Shown piece after piece: positions 37,078 to 46,299 of a stretch of DNA of 64,000 bases (position 1 is its first letter; each line of letters opens with the position of its first letter). The stretch lies in assembly GCF_937898925.1 (NCBI RefSeq), contig NZ_CALDKF010000105.1, positions 1 to 64,000 of the forward strand. Direction: 5' to 3'. The DNA comes from an uncultured Methanobrevibacter sp. Lineage in GTDB: Archaea > Methanobacteriota > Methanobacteria > Methanobacteriales > Methanobacteriaceae. The notes below the pieces were generated by a model. That model searched no databases. It was given only the letters and a program-made list of their open reading frames with translations, and had not been told where the DNA came from. A program made the position numbers and the translations under genes.

Positions 37078-37995
37078 ATGAAAGACAAAAACACTAAAAA
37101 CTTGAGAAAATCTATGAATCGTGGTTCTGTAGAACATGAAACAAAAGTAGCTGATAATGAGGGCGAAATCATGACTCTTGCTAAAAAAGATGTCATTAGC
37201 ATTCCTCCAACCAAGACCATTAAGGAAGCTGCTGAAATGATGATAGAACATGGATTCAGAAGATTACCAGTAACCCATCCTGGCTCAAATAAACTTTTGG
37301 GTATTGTAACTGCTATGGATATTCTTGACTTCCTTGGTGGAGGAAGCAAATTTGATATAATAGAAAAGAAACATGATGACAACTTCTTGGCAGCAATCAA
37401 TGATCATGTAAAAGAGATTATGACAAGAGATGTTATTTCTATCAGTCCTAAATATTCTATTAGAGAAAGTGTGGATGTAATGACCAAAAACGGCATTGGA
37501 TCCTTGCCTATTGTAGATAAAGAAGAAAAGTTAGTGGGAATAGTCACTGAAAGAGATTTCGCATTAGCGCTTGCAGGCTCATTGACCAATGAAACTGTAG
37601 GTGACATCATGATTAAGGATGTTATCACTACCACTCCTGGAACTCCTATTGAAAGCTGTTCCAAAATCATGGTAAGAAACAACTTAAGAAGAATTCCTGT
37701 TGTTGAAGAAGAGAAATTAATAGGAATTGTTACTTCAACCGATATCTTAAGATTCTTCGGTGATAAAGAAATGTTTGCTTCTATGACCTCTAATAGTGGT
37801 TTAGATGTTTTAAAAAGAAAAATTTCTGAAATCATTAAACCAAACATATTAGTAACTGAATCTACTGTTAGATTAGGGGACTTATGTGAATTATTAGCTG
37901 AAAAGAACATTGGTGGTGTTCCTGTAGTTGATGATAATCAACTTGTAGGAATTGTCACTGAAAGAGATATTTTAAATACAGTTCTTAAAGAATAA
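37078..37995 (+). CDS. Protein with four CBS domains
   Basis: 305 residues built almost entirely of two CBS-domain pairs (about 28-90, 100-155, 160-215 and 240-305). Each has the same signature: MTLAKKDVISIPP with LLGIVTAMDIL, IMTRDVISISP with LVGIVTERDFA, IMIKDVITTTP with LIGIVTSTDIL, and LVGIVTERDIL. Such pairs bind adenosine nucleotides (AMP, ATP, SAM) and act as energy or metabolite sensors; there is no attached enzyme domain. CGGAGGTG precedes the ATG at ideal spacing. A related gene follows at 38294. Confidence 0.88.
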   Translation: MKDKNTKNLRKSMNRGSVEHETKVADNEGEIMTLAKKDVISIPPTKTIKEAAEMMIEHGFRRLPVTHPGSNKLLGIVTAMDILDFLGGGSKFDIIEKKHDDNFLAAINDHVKEIMTRDVISISPKYSIRESVDVMTKNGIGSLPIVDKEEKLVGIVTERDFALALAGSLTNETVGDIMIKDVITTTPGTPIESCSKIMVRNNLRRIPVVEEEKLIGIVTSTDILRFFGDKEMFASMTSNSGLDVLKRKISEIIKPNILVTESTVRLGDLCELLAEKNIGGVPVVDDNQLVGIVTERDILNTVLKE

Positions 37996-38087
37996 TTAGA
38001 TTTTATTTCTATTTGGATTATTAAGCAATTCCTAAAAAATAATTAGATTTTATTTCTATTGGATTATTTAGCAATTCCTTAAAAATA
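37994..38087. repeat. 47-bp imperfect tandem duplication after the first CBS gene
   Basis: AATTAGATTTTATTTCTATT begins copies at 37994 and 38041. The two 47-bp copies differ by a few bases and indels (ATTTGG against ATTGG). They start at the stop codon region of the CBS gene. Confidence 0.75.
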
Positions 38088-38293
38088 ATCCATTTATTTC
38101 TTTAAGATTATGTGATTGCTCTTCTTATGAAGACCAATCAGGTAGCTATTGTTGAACTTTTAAGAGATAGCTATTGGTAGGTTAGTTTATATCTTTGATT
38201 AGATACGCTATAGATTATTTAAATCCAAATCGAATCAATTCATTTGGATTCTTTCTAATAGCTATTTCATTGGATTTTATCGTTGGTGTTATT

Positions 38294-39112
38294 ATGAAAA
38301 TCAAAAATATAATGTCTGAAAATGTGGTATCTATTGATAAGAATTTAAACATATGTGATTGTCTAAGGATGATGTATAAGGATAACTTATCTAGAATACC
38401 AGTCACCAGTACCAATGAAAATAAAAAAGTTTTAGTCGGAATTATCTCAGAAAAAGATATAGCTAATAAGTTAGGCTCCGCTAAATATGGTAATATGGCT
38501 CCTTCACATTTCCATGTATCTACTGTAATGGTCAAAGACTTGATTACAGTTGATGAGGATGATGATGTGACTGAAGTGGCAAAAATCTTGATTGAAAAGA
38601 ACATTGGTGCCATTCCAGTTTTATCTGATGGTGAAATGGTTGGAATCGTAACTAAATCTGATTTCATATATTTATGCAAAGCAAAAGCATATGAAAAGAT
38701 TTCAGTTAAGGATATTATGACAACAGATATTATTTCAATATCTGCAGATGATCGTTTAGTTCATGCAAGAAAAGTTATAATGGACTCAGGTGTCGGACGT
38801 TTATTACTCACTGAAGACAATGAACTTGCAGGAATTATTACTTCAAAAGACATTGCAAAAGCATTTGTTTCATTCAGGAAACACACTCCTGACAAGTATC
38901 AAGCTTCTCAGATCAAGGAGTTGATTGCAGGAGATTACATGTCCCCAAATGTGGAAACAATCTCACAATATGCAACAATTCCACAGCTTGCTGATGCAAT
39001 GTTGGAAACTGGTTATAATGGTTACCCTGTAGTTGATGATGAAGATCAAATTATAGGAATAGTAACTCAATCAGATTTGCTAAAATTGATTTATGAAATT
39101 GAAACTCAATAG
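38294..39112 (+). CDS. Second protein with four CBS domains
   Basis: 272 residues from ATG 38294 (GGTG 7 nt upstream); an ATG at 38195 would add 33 poorly conserved residues and has no site. Four CBS units: IMSENVVSIDKNLNI with LVGIISEKDIA, VMVKDLITVDEDDDV with MVGIVTKSDFI, IMTTDIISISADDRL with LAGIITSKDIA, and YMSPNVETISQYATI with IIGIVTQSDLL. Paralogue of the preceding gene, though quite diverged, and possibly cotranscribed despite a 298-nt gap. Nucleotide sensor of unknown target. Strong terminator downstream. Confidence 0.85.
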   Translation: MKIKNIMSENVVSIDKNLNICDCLRMMYKDNLSRIPVTSTNENKKVLVGIISEKDIANKLGSAKYGNMAPSHFHVSTVMVKDLITVDEDDDVTEVAKILIEKNIGAIPVLSDGEMVGIVTKSDFIYLCKAKAYEKISVKDIMTTDIISISADDRLVHARKVIMDSGVGRLLLTEDNELAGIITSKDIAKAFVSFRKHTPDKYQASQIKELIAGDYMSPNVETISQYATIPQLADAMLETGYNGYPVVDDEDQIIGIVTQSDLLKLIYEIETQ

Positions 39113-39140
39113 GGACTATTTCAAGGTTGATTTTAGTTTT

Positions 39141-39180
39141 AAGCATAAGATTTTCTTATGCTTTATTTTTCTTTTTTTCT
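39141..39180 (+). terminator. Hairpin terminator after the second CBS gene
   Basis: AAGCATAAG (39141-39149) and CTTATGCTT (39155-39163) form a perfect 9-bp stem with a 5-nt loop, then a long T/C tract. Confidence 0.75.
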
Positions 39181-39333
39181 ATTTTTCATGCTTTTTAATC
39201 ATTTTCATCGAATTTTAATACTATTTTTCTAATTTACTTGATTTATTTAAGTTATTTTTACCCATTGCTTTTTATACTATGATTAATATATAAGAAATAG
39301 GAATAAAGAATAAGTATTTTCAGGAGATTTTTT

Positions 39334-40161
39334 ATGATAAAGGATAAAGTTGCATTTTTAGGACCTCAAGGAACATTCTCTCACGAAGCTGCTTCATTGG
39401 TCAGTGACAATTTGATTTCCTACTGTTCAATACAGCAGGTGATGGGTGCAGTTGAAAGTGGGGAATGCGTATGTGGCATTGTGCCAATTGAAAATTCAAT
39501 AGAAGGTCCAGTTAGCTTGACTTTAGATTCATTGATTCATAATTTTGACTTGAAGATTAAAAATGAGATTGTCATTCCAATCAACCATAACCTATTGGCT
39601 GCTAAGGAAATGACTGTAGATGAAGTGGAAAATGTTTATTCACATTCACAGGCATTAGGTCAATGCCAGCCTTATTTGGAAAGGCATGGAATCACTGCAC
39701 ATTATACCTTAAGCACTGCAGCAGCAGCTAAAAGGGTTGCAGAAACCGGTGAGGATGCAGCTATTGGAACATTGAAGGCAGCGGAATTGTATGGATTGAA
39801 GGTTATTGACACAAACATTCAAGAGAATTTCAACAACGAAACCCGTTTTGTTGTTTTGGACAATGAGGATTCTCCGATAACTGGAAATGACAAGACTTCA
39901 ATTTCATTTTCATTGTTTGAGGATAGGCCAGGGGGGCTTTACGAACTTTTAGCTCTCTTTGCTGAGAATGATGTCAACTTGACTAAAATTGAATCCAGAC
40001 CTTCTAAAGAGGGATTAGGTCATTACATCTTTTTCATAGACCTTGAAGGACATAGGTTGGATGATGATATCGCGCATATTCTAAAACATTTGGAGGATAA
40101 CACTTCATTCTTTAAGATTTTAGGATCTTATCCTATATTCAGTGAAGATTTATTCAAATAA
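39334..40161 (+). CDS. pheA: Prephenate dehydratase
   Basis: Converts prephenate to phenylpyruvate in phenylalanine synthesis. The catalytic domain (about residues 1-185) starts VAFLGPQGTFSHEAA and includes GIVPIENSIEGPVSLT and the conserved TRF in FNNETRFVVL. The C-terminal ACT domain has LTKIESRPSKEGLGHYIFFI, the phenylalanine-binding ESRP motif, so feedback inhibition is expected. 275 residues, no chorismate mutase fused. Monocistronic; AGGAG lies upstream of the ATG. Confidence 0.95.
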   Translation: MIKDKVAFLGPQGTFSHEAASLVSDNLISYCSIQQVMGAVESGECVCGIVPIENSIEGPVSLTLDSLIHNFDLKIKNEIVIPINHNLLAAKEMTVDEVENVYSHSQALGQCQPYLERHGITAHYTLSTAAAAKRVAETGEDAAIGTLKAAELYGLKVIDTNIQENFNNETRFVVLDNEDSPITGNDKTSISFSLFEDRPGGLYELLALFAENDVNLTKIESRPSKEGLGHYIFFIDLEGHRLDDDIAHILKHLEDNTSFFKILGSYPIFSEDLFK

Positions 40162-40420
40162 TCTTCTATAAAATCTATTTTTTCATTAGAATTTTTTTTC
40201 AAACTTCAATAATTTCTAAAACTCTATTTTTATTCATTCAAATTTTTTTAAACTTCAATAATTCTACAATATTTTTTCTAATTTTTTAACTTTTCATTTA
40301 GTATAATTTATTAAATATAAAATTCATATATTAATAATATATAAATATATAAAAATGATAAAAGTTTGATATTTTTAATATATAGTATTAATTTATTCAA
40401 TCGATATTAGGAGGAGAAGT

Positions 40421-41188
40421 ATGAATCCAGATAGGAAAAAGCTTATGCAGATTTTACATAATCTTGAAAGGGATTATGAAGCTGGTTTGATTTCTGAAGA
40501 GAAATACCTTTATTTGTCTGACCAGTATAGGCATAAGATTGAAACTATTGAAGTTAGTGATAGAATTCGTGCGATGCAAGGAAAAGAAGAAACTCCTTCC
40601 TCAATCAAGCCAAGATATGATGATTCTCAAAAGTATCGGGAAGAAAAGGAAAAGCTAGTTCGCAAGTATATCCATAATCCTGAAACTTATACAGTATCAA
40701 AAAAAGAAGAGGAGTCTTCAAGTACCAGTCCATGGTATATTGCATTGGCAGTTGTATTTTTGCTTGTAGCATTTGGTGCAGGAATAACTTTTGGAATGTC
40801 CAGCATCGGTTTAGGTGGTGATGTTGGAGACATGCTATCTACCGGTGCAACTATTAATGACACTGCTTTTCCTGAAGTTAAGGTAAACAAGTCCCTCAGT
40901 TACAATTATACAAAATCTTACTCAAATACCACCTCATATGGTTCTTCAGATGATTCAAGTTCATCTTCAAGCAGCGACTCTGGTTCTTCCAGTTCATCAA
41001 GTTCTGGTAGCAGTTCTAGTGGAGATTATTCTGGTGGAAGTTCATCCAGTGGTGGTTCTTCTGGTGGAAGTTCTGATAGTGGTTCTGGAGGTGGCTCTTC
41101 CAGTGGAGGATCTTCTGGTGGTTCATCTGGCGGAGGTTCTTCCGGCGGTGGTTCTTCTGGTGGTAGTTCTGGAGGAACTGAAGAGTAA
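40421..41188 (+). CDS. Single-span membrane protein with long Ser/Gly low-complexity tail
   Basis: 255 residues. Residues 1-90 are charged and helical (SHOCT-like: NLERDYEAGLISEEKYLYLS). One membrane helix lies at about 103-125 (WYIALAVVFLLVAFGAGITF), followed by an extracytoplasmic stretch with N-glycosylation-type sites (NYT, NTT). The last 80 residues consist almost wholly of Ser and Gly repeats (SSGGSSGG-like units). Strong AGGAGG before the ATG. It may be a surface spacer or tether protein; function unknown. Confidence 0.65.
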   Translation: MNPDRKKLMQILHNLERDYEAGLISEEKYLYLSDQYRHKIETIEVSDRIRAMQGKEETPSSIKPRYDDSQKYREEKEKLVRKYIHNPETYTVSKKEEESSSTSPWYIALAVVFLLVAFGAGITFGMSSIGLGGDVGDMLSTGATINDTAFPEVKVNKSLSYNYTKSYSNTTSYGSSDDSSSSSSSDSGSSSSSSSGSSSSGDYSGGSSSSGGSSGGSSDSGSGGGSSSGGSSGGSSGGGSSGGGSSGGSSGGTEE

Positions 41189-41229
41189 GTTTATAGATGG
41201 TGCTATTATTATTTTTTTGGAGATATAGT

Positions 41230-41778
41230 ATGAAAAAAATTATTGGTATCGGATTAGTGTTAATTTTATTGATTGTAGGTGTTTCATTTTTTATAAATAA
41301 TCCTATCAACACAGGTAATGGAGATGAGCTTTCACAGCAATCAGTGGATTATTCTGAAAATGGAATATCATTATCAATGCCTGGGAATTGGGTTTCTGCA
41401 AAATCCAACTCTAATGATACAGTTTTAGCTGTTGCAGACCCTGATGCTAAGGATTCTGCAGGTTTTAATAGTATTAATGTGAATATTCAAAAGAAATCAA
41501 ATGCAAGATCTTTACAATCTGAATTCACTTCCAATTACAATACATTGGCCCGTAATTCTGATTTTAACATTTTGTTTATGGGTAATGTTTCCTTTAATGA
41601 TCAAGCTGCTATGGAAGCGGATTACACTTCTGTAGTAAACAATCAAACTAAACAGCACAAGGCTATTTGGATTCCAAAAGGGTCTGACATTTATGTTATC
41701 TTGTGTTCTGCTCCGGAATCTGAATTCGAAAATATGGTCGGTACTTTTGATTTCATTATCAACAGTGTTAAATTATAA
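41230..41778 (+). CDS. Membrane-anchored PsbP-like protein
   Basis: 182 residues: N-terminal membrane anchor or signal (KKIIGIGLVLILLIVGVSFF), then an extracytoplasmic domain with the PsbP-like pattern ENGISLSMPGNWVSAKS and a closing FDFIINSVKL. Such domains in methanogens are uncharacterised. GGAG lies upstream of ATG 41230, 41 nt after the Ser/Gly-tailed gene, so the two are probably cotranscribed and may work together at the cell surface. Confidence 0.65.
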   Translation: MKKIIGIGLVLILLIVGVSFFINNPINTGNGDELSQQSVDYSENGISLSMPGNWVSAKSNSNDTVLAVADPDAKDSAGFNSINVNIQKKSNARSLQSEFTSNYNTLARNSDFNILFMGNVSFNDQAAMEADYTSVVNNQTKQHKAIWIPKGSDIYVILCSAPESEFENMVGTFDFIINSVKL

Positions 41779-41922
41779 TAGTGGTTTTTATAAATAAAAT
41801 TCACTATTTTTATTTTTTTAGATTATTTATTATACAAGACTTTTAGATATTATTGTTACAATTTAGATTATTTATTATATTTAGATTATTTATTGCAAGA
41901 TTTTAATTATTGAAGTGATTTT

Positions 41923-43107
41923 ATGGAAATTGTTTTATGTGTTACTGGCAGTATTGCAGCAACCGAAACCATTAAGTTAGCAAGGGAATTTAGAAGACAA
42001 GGCCATTCTGTCAAGGCATTCATGACTAAAGAGGCTACTAAAATTATTCACCCTAATTCTTTGGAGTTTGCCACTGGCCAGGAAGTCGTCTTGGAATTGA
42101 CTGGAAAGATAGAGCATGTGAAGTATTCTCAACAAGATTTGATTTTAGTTGCTCCAGCTACTGCAAATACCATTTCCAAATTTGCATATAAGATTTCTGA
42201 CAATCCTGTAAATACCCTTTTGATAACTGCTCAAGGTCATGACACTCCTATTGTCTTTGTTCCTTCAATGCATGATTCAATGTATGATGCAGTAAGCGAA
42301 AATGTGGAAAAGTTAAAGGAAGAAGGTATTAAGTTTGTCAATCCTCGCATTGATGAAGGAAAAGCCAAATTCCCAGCTATTGAAGACATTGTCCTTGAAT
42401 CTGTAAGAGCTGTCAATTTGGATAGGGTAAACAAGGGCATTGCAGGTGGTGTAGTGTCTAATATTGCAGGAAAAAACATATTGATCAGTTTAGGTGGAAC
42501 ATTTGAGGAAATTGACCCTATAAGGGGAATTTCCAATAGGTCCTCTGGTAGGATGGGTTTGGAATTGGCTAAGGAAGCATTCGTTAGAGGAGCTAATTTG
42601 ACTATTTTAGCTGCACATCATGAAGTTTCAATTCCAAAGGCATTCAATGTGATTGATGCAGAATCAACTACTTTGATGAATGAGAAGATAGATGAGTTGA
42701 TTCCTGATTTTGATGTTTTCATAGCTACTGCAGCTGTTTCTGATTTTACTCCAATCAGCAAGGAAGATTCTAAAATCTCTTCATCCTATAACTTGTCATT
42801 GGAATTTGAGCCTGTTGCAAAAATCATCCAAAGAATCAAGAAGATCAATGAAAATATCTTTTTGGTTGGATTCAAGGCGGAATACAACATTTCAGAAGAG
42901 AAAATGATTGAGTGTGCTAAGACTCAAATGCAAGAAGCAGGAACTGATTTGGTTGTAGCGAATGATGTTGCAAATGCAGGATGCGGATTTGGATCTGAAA
43001 CCAATGAGGTAATTCTTGTAAGTGATGAAATCAAGAAGGTTTCATTGAATTCCAAAAAAGAGATTTCCAAATCCATATTTGATGAGATTTCTAAAAAATT
43101 GAATTGA
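41923..43107 (+). CDS. coaBC: Bifunctional phosphopantothenoylcysteine decarboxylase/synthase CoaBC
   Basis: Two consecutive steps of coenzyme A synthesis. The N-terminal FMN-dependent decarboxylase (about residues 1-175) starts IVLCVTGSIAATETIKLARE and has IHPNSLEFATG and LVAPATANTISKFAYKISDN. The C-terminal CTP- or ATP-dependent synthase has ISLGGTFEEIDPIRGISNRS, FIATAAVSDF and VANDVANAG. 394 residues, complete. GTGATTTT precedes the ATG. Monocistronic; an imperfect hairpin and T-tract follow. Confidence 0.94.
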   Translation: MEIVLCVTGSIAATETIKLAREFRRQGHSVKAFMTKEATKIIHPNSLEFATGQEVVLELTGKIEHVKYSQQDLILVAPATANTISKFAYKISDNPVNTLLITAQGHDTPIVFVPSMHDSMYDAVSENVEKLKEEGIKFVNPRIDEGKAKFPAIEDIVLESVRAVNLDRVNKGIAGGVVSNIAGKNILISLGGTFEEIDPIRGISNRSSGRMGLELAKEAFVRGANLTILAAHHEVSIPKAFNVIDAESTTLMNEKIDELIPDFDVFIATAAVSDFTPISKEDSKISSSYNLSLEFEPVAKIIQRIKKINENIFLVGFKAEYNISEEKMIECAKTQMQEAGTDLVVANDVANAGCGFGSETNEVILVSDEIKKVSLNSKKEISKSIFDEISKKLN

Positions 43108-43152
43108 TTTCAGACTTTAAAAGTTTGATTCAATTTTTTCTTTTTTTATTGC
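43101..43152 (+). terminator. Possible terminator of coaBC
   Basis: An imperfect stem formed by AATTGATTTCAGACTTT and AAAGTTTGATTCAATT overlaps the end of the gene and runs into T-rich sequence from 43135. Confidence 0.4.
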
Positions 43153-44056
43153 TATTTTTATTTTAATTTTTTATTTTCCAATCCTTTTTTTGGGATGATC
43201 TTATTCTCATTATTTTTTAGTTCGTTATATAATTTTTTTCTTATATTTTTCCTTATTTTTCTATATAAATTTTAAATATTTTCTTTTAGTTTTATTAATA
43301 CTTACATTTTCCCCATATTTAGATAATAATTAAAAAAAGTATTACTTTTTTACAAAAATTAGTAGTTCTTTCTTATTTTTAAAAATAAAGAAAAATTAGA
43401 AATATTTTTTAAAATTTTAATAAAATTTTGTTAAAAAAGAGTTAAAAATAGTTTATTTTACAAAAAAAGTTCAATCCTCTAAGCTATTTAATTATGGAGT
43501 GTTTTTTATGAGTGAATTAACCTAGAGGATATTTTTATGAACTCTTTTTTTATTGCATTAGCAAATATATATTTGTAATATTCTTATATAAAAAGCTTTC
43601 AGTAGTAATACTTTTTTGAGATTGTTCGTAGTTATACTAAATTCGTATTTCTTCTTAAAATTACTAATAATTATGTTATTTTATTCTTAGATTAATTTTT
43701 AAAATTGAATTAGTTTTATTTCTGATTTTCAGTAAATTTTAATCTATTTTTTTTAAAAATTCTAATGTATATTACTCTTTTGAAATCAAATTTTTTGATA
43801 AAAGTAATACTTATAAAATAAGGGTTTTTTGAGCTTTAAATTTATATTAGTAATCTATAATTACTTGAATTATTCTTATTAAAAATGTATGTTTTATTTT
43901 TTTGATAATTATCTATATTTCATGATGAAATATATTATATAAAAAGCTTACTTTTTATTTTATAATTTAAATAATAAAATGGTGGTTTTAGATTAAAATA
44001 AGAGTTATGTATGGTTTTTGAAAAATGATTTTTTTCAAAAATGATTATATGTTGTT
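43108..44056. other. 949-bp convergent intergenic region without genes
   Basis: Extremely AT-rich and without a credible ORF. It contains a structured inverted-repeat element at 43468-43551, listed separately. AGTAATACTT-like words recur near 43340, 43610 and 43803. Both flanking genes end here, so the gap is longer than their 3' ends need. Confidence 0.5.
43468..43551 (+). ncRNA. Candidate structured RNA with long-range hairpin and T-run
   Basis: AGTTCA-ATCCTCTA (43468-43481) pairs with TAGAGGAT (43523-43530) and TGAACT (43538-43543), with a 7-nt bulge on the 3' side, and is followed directly by a run of seven T. The 41-nt loop contains GGAG and ATGAG. Stem then T-run is what a small RNA with its own terminator looks like. 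No promoter could be fixed, and expression is unknown. Confidence 0.4.
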
Positions 44057-44701
44057 TTAAAAAGATTTCTCCACAAGAAAAGCTATATGGTCCTTTTCAT
44101 AAGGTTCTAATTTAATCTTTTCCAAAATGGAATAACCATTCTCTTTTATTTTTTTAGCTTCATCCTTGAATATTTTTTTAGGCTTTTGAATAACATCAAT
44201 GCTTCTTGCTTTTATTGTAATGAGTCCTTGCCCATCTTCCTTAAGGAATAAATCCATGTTATCCATGAAGAGTTCGCTCTGTTTTTCCTGTGCAACATCA
44301 CAGTAAACCAAGTCCACCTTTTCAACTTTGTTCAAGTAATATTTCGGTTTGGTTGCATCTGCAAGGAGCGGCATGATATTGTTTCTCTTTTGGGATAATC
44401 TGACCAGCTTTTTCATGCTGACTGGTGAAAATTCCACAGCATAAATCAATCCCTCATCGCAAATGTCAGAAATGTGTGAAACAGTTGTTCCTGTTGAAGC
44501 GCCTAAGTATAATACTTTAGAATCGTTGTTTAATTCAATTCCTTCCAATCCATTCAATAATGCTGCAGCTAATTTGGATCTTCTTGGATTCCAGATTCTG
44601 TACTCTTCATCTCCATCTTGAATGAGTCTTTCATCATAGACTCTAATCCCTGGACTTAAGTTTCTGGTAGCTATTTCACCATCTTTGTAAAATATGTTCA
44701 T
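44057..44701 (-). CDS. flpA: Fibrillarin-like rRNA/tRNA 2'-O-methyltransferase
   Basis: SAM-dependent methyltransferase of box C/D RNPs, which 2'-O-methylates rRNA and tRNA under guide-RNA direction. 214 residues. KVLYLGASTGTTVSHISDIC is the fibrillarin SAM motif, VDLVYCDVAQ and LITIKARSIDV supply the catalytic Asp and Lys. Encoded downstream of nop5 on the same strand, the standard archaeal arrangement. Its target guides include the tRNA-Trp intron RNA in this window. Confidence 0.96.
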   Translation of the reverse strand: MNIFYKDGEIATRNLSPGIRVYDERLIQDGDEEYRIWNPRRSKLAAALLNGLEGIELNNDSKVLYLGASTGTTVSHISDICDEGLIYAVEFSPVSMKKLVRLSQKRNNIMPLLADATKPKYYLNKVEKVDLVYCDVAQEKQSELFMDNMDLFLKEDGQGLITIKARSIDVIQKPKKIFKDEAKKIKENGYSILEKIKLEPYEKDHIAFLVEKSF

Positions 44702-44737
44702 TTTTTCACATCTTTATATGAATTTATAATTATTAGG

Positions 44738-44790
44738 AATTTTAGATTTTAGATTTCAGAATTTAAGATTTTAGAATTTTAGAAATTAGG
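44738..44790. repeat. Short degenerate TTTTAGA repeats between nop5 and flpA
   Basis: The word TTTTAGA and close variants (TTTCAGA, TTTAAGA) recur about six times with an 8-10 bp period. Low-complexity sequence with no evident function. Confidence 0.5.
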
Positions 44791-44814
44791 ATTTATAATC
44801 ACATAGTTAAATGA

Positions 44815-46044
44815 TTATTTTCTTCGTTTCTTTTTATTCTTCTTGTTTTTCTTGTTTCCTTTGTATTTCTTGCTTTTTCCTTTCCCTTTGTCTTTCTCTG
44901 CCTTTCTTTCCCTTGCCCTTTTTTGGCTTGTCTTTTTAGGGAATGGATTTTCCTTTTCTATTTGTTCAACTTTCTTGAGATAATCCTCTGCAATGCTTGG
45001 ATCATACTCTCCAGAGAATACATCCTTTCTTACAGCAAGTGTAATCTTCAATGCAAGGTTTCTAGCTATCTTTCCTCTGTTCCACCATTTAGCTCCACGA
45101 ACACTTGGGTGTTGGAATATCAACCCATGCTTTGGAGGACGTTCTCCAGTTTTCAAATGTCTGAATATTGCCTTTTCAGCACCCATTATCTGAATAACAC
45201 TTGCAGGATAGGTTGCTAATCTTTTTATGCTTCCAATGTGTGCAATTAATTTGGCACCTAATGTGGATCCTAATAAGTCTCTTAAGTTAGGAGCAATGGC
45301 TTCCATTTTAGAATCGATATAAGTTTCAAGTTCCTTTCTTGACTTTTGAAGTGAATAGATTGATTCTGCAAAGCTCTTCAACATCATCAAGTCTTCTTCT
45401 TCAATGTCAGCACCAGCACTTTCCTCAATCTCTCCACTGAAATGCTCCATGAAGTTTTCCAAAATGTCTTCCCTATTCTCGCTTTCAGCTATTAGCTTTA
45501 TGTAAGTTTCATTATTGCTTATAGTATCCATTTCTGGGAAATAGATTGTGTACCAGTCACGAATGCGTTCAACTAGTTTGCTGATTGATTCATCAATGTC
45601 GTCTACAGAGTTTATTGCCTGAATCAATAGCTTGTCGGCTTCCTGTGAAGACTTTTTGATTTTATGGATTGCTAGCTTTTCATAGATTTGAGTGATTTCA
45701 TCTTGACTTTTTGAAAATCCAATTTCTTCAAAGACATTGTCAATATTGCTTCTTAAGTGTTCTCCACCTTTGTTTGGAGTTTTCACTTCAATATTTTCAT
45801 AATTTTCAAGTTCCTTGTATTGGGATTTCCTTTTTGTGGTTTCTATAATTATCTTATCCTCTTCGATTGATTCCAACTTTATTCCATTAATGAGTTCAAT
45901 CTCTTCATCTAAAATCTCATTTTCCTCTATCTTGATGAGATTTGAAACCACTTCATCTTCTGTAAAAAGCTTATAATCAGCAATTTGAAGATCTTCATCA
46001 AATGCAATAAATCCTGCAATACATTGTGTTATATAAAATTCCAT
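44815..46044 (-). CDS. nop5: Nop5 (NOP56/58-related) box C/D RNP scaffold protein
   Basis: 409 residues. The N-terminal domain binds fibrillarin, a central coiled coil (about 150-250) mediates self-association, and the NOP domain contains LGAKLIAHIGSIKRLATYPA, VIQIMGAEKAIFRHLKTG and GLIFQHPSVRGAKWWNRGKI. The last 40 residues form a Lys-rich tail (KKYKGNKKNKKNKKKRRK). Start at ATG 46044. First gene of a nop5-flpA unit with a 113-nt spacer. Works with L7Ae and fibrillarin on guide RNAs. Confidence 0.95.
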   Translation of the reverse strand: MEFYITQCIAGFIAFDEDLQIADYKLFTEDEVVSNLIKIEENEILDEEIELINGIKLESIEEDKIIIETTKRKSQYKELENYENIEVKTPNKGGEHLRSNIDNVFEEIGFSKSQDEITQIYEKLAIHKIKKSSQEADKLLIQAINSVDDIDESISKLVERIRDWYTIYFPEMDTISNNETYIKLIAESENREDILENFMEHFSGEIEESAGADIEEEDLMMLKSFAESIYSLQKSRKELETYIDSKMEAIAPNLRDLLGSTLGAKLIAHIGSIKRLATYPASVIQIMGAEKAIFRHLKTGERPPKHGLIFQHPSVRGAKWWNRGKIARNLALKITLAVRKDVFSGEYDPSIAEDYLKKVEQIEKENPFPKKTSQKRARERKAEKDKGKGKSKKYKGNKKNKKNKKKRRK

Positions 46045-46299
46045 AATCTTATTTTAATTTTTTTATCTAATATATTTTACATTATTTTAGATAATTTTTC
46101 TCAATTTCTGACTAATTTTTTACTAAATTTTCGTTAATTTTCCACACGAAAACTAAATAATTATATATCATATAGTTTCCATATATTAAAATAGTATAAA
46201 ATTATATTATATTATTAAAATAATTATATTGAATTATTAAAATATTATATAAGAGAAATTAGTTATGCTTATCATTCATGTTTTTATTGGAGGTTATTC

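Noticed and set aside
40938..41312. Alternative-frame ORFs over the Ser/Gly-rich tail
   Set aside because: They are shadows of the repetitive TCT/GGT codons; only the frame with the strong AGGAGG start continues a sensible protein.
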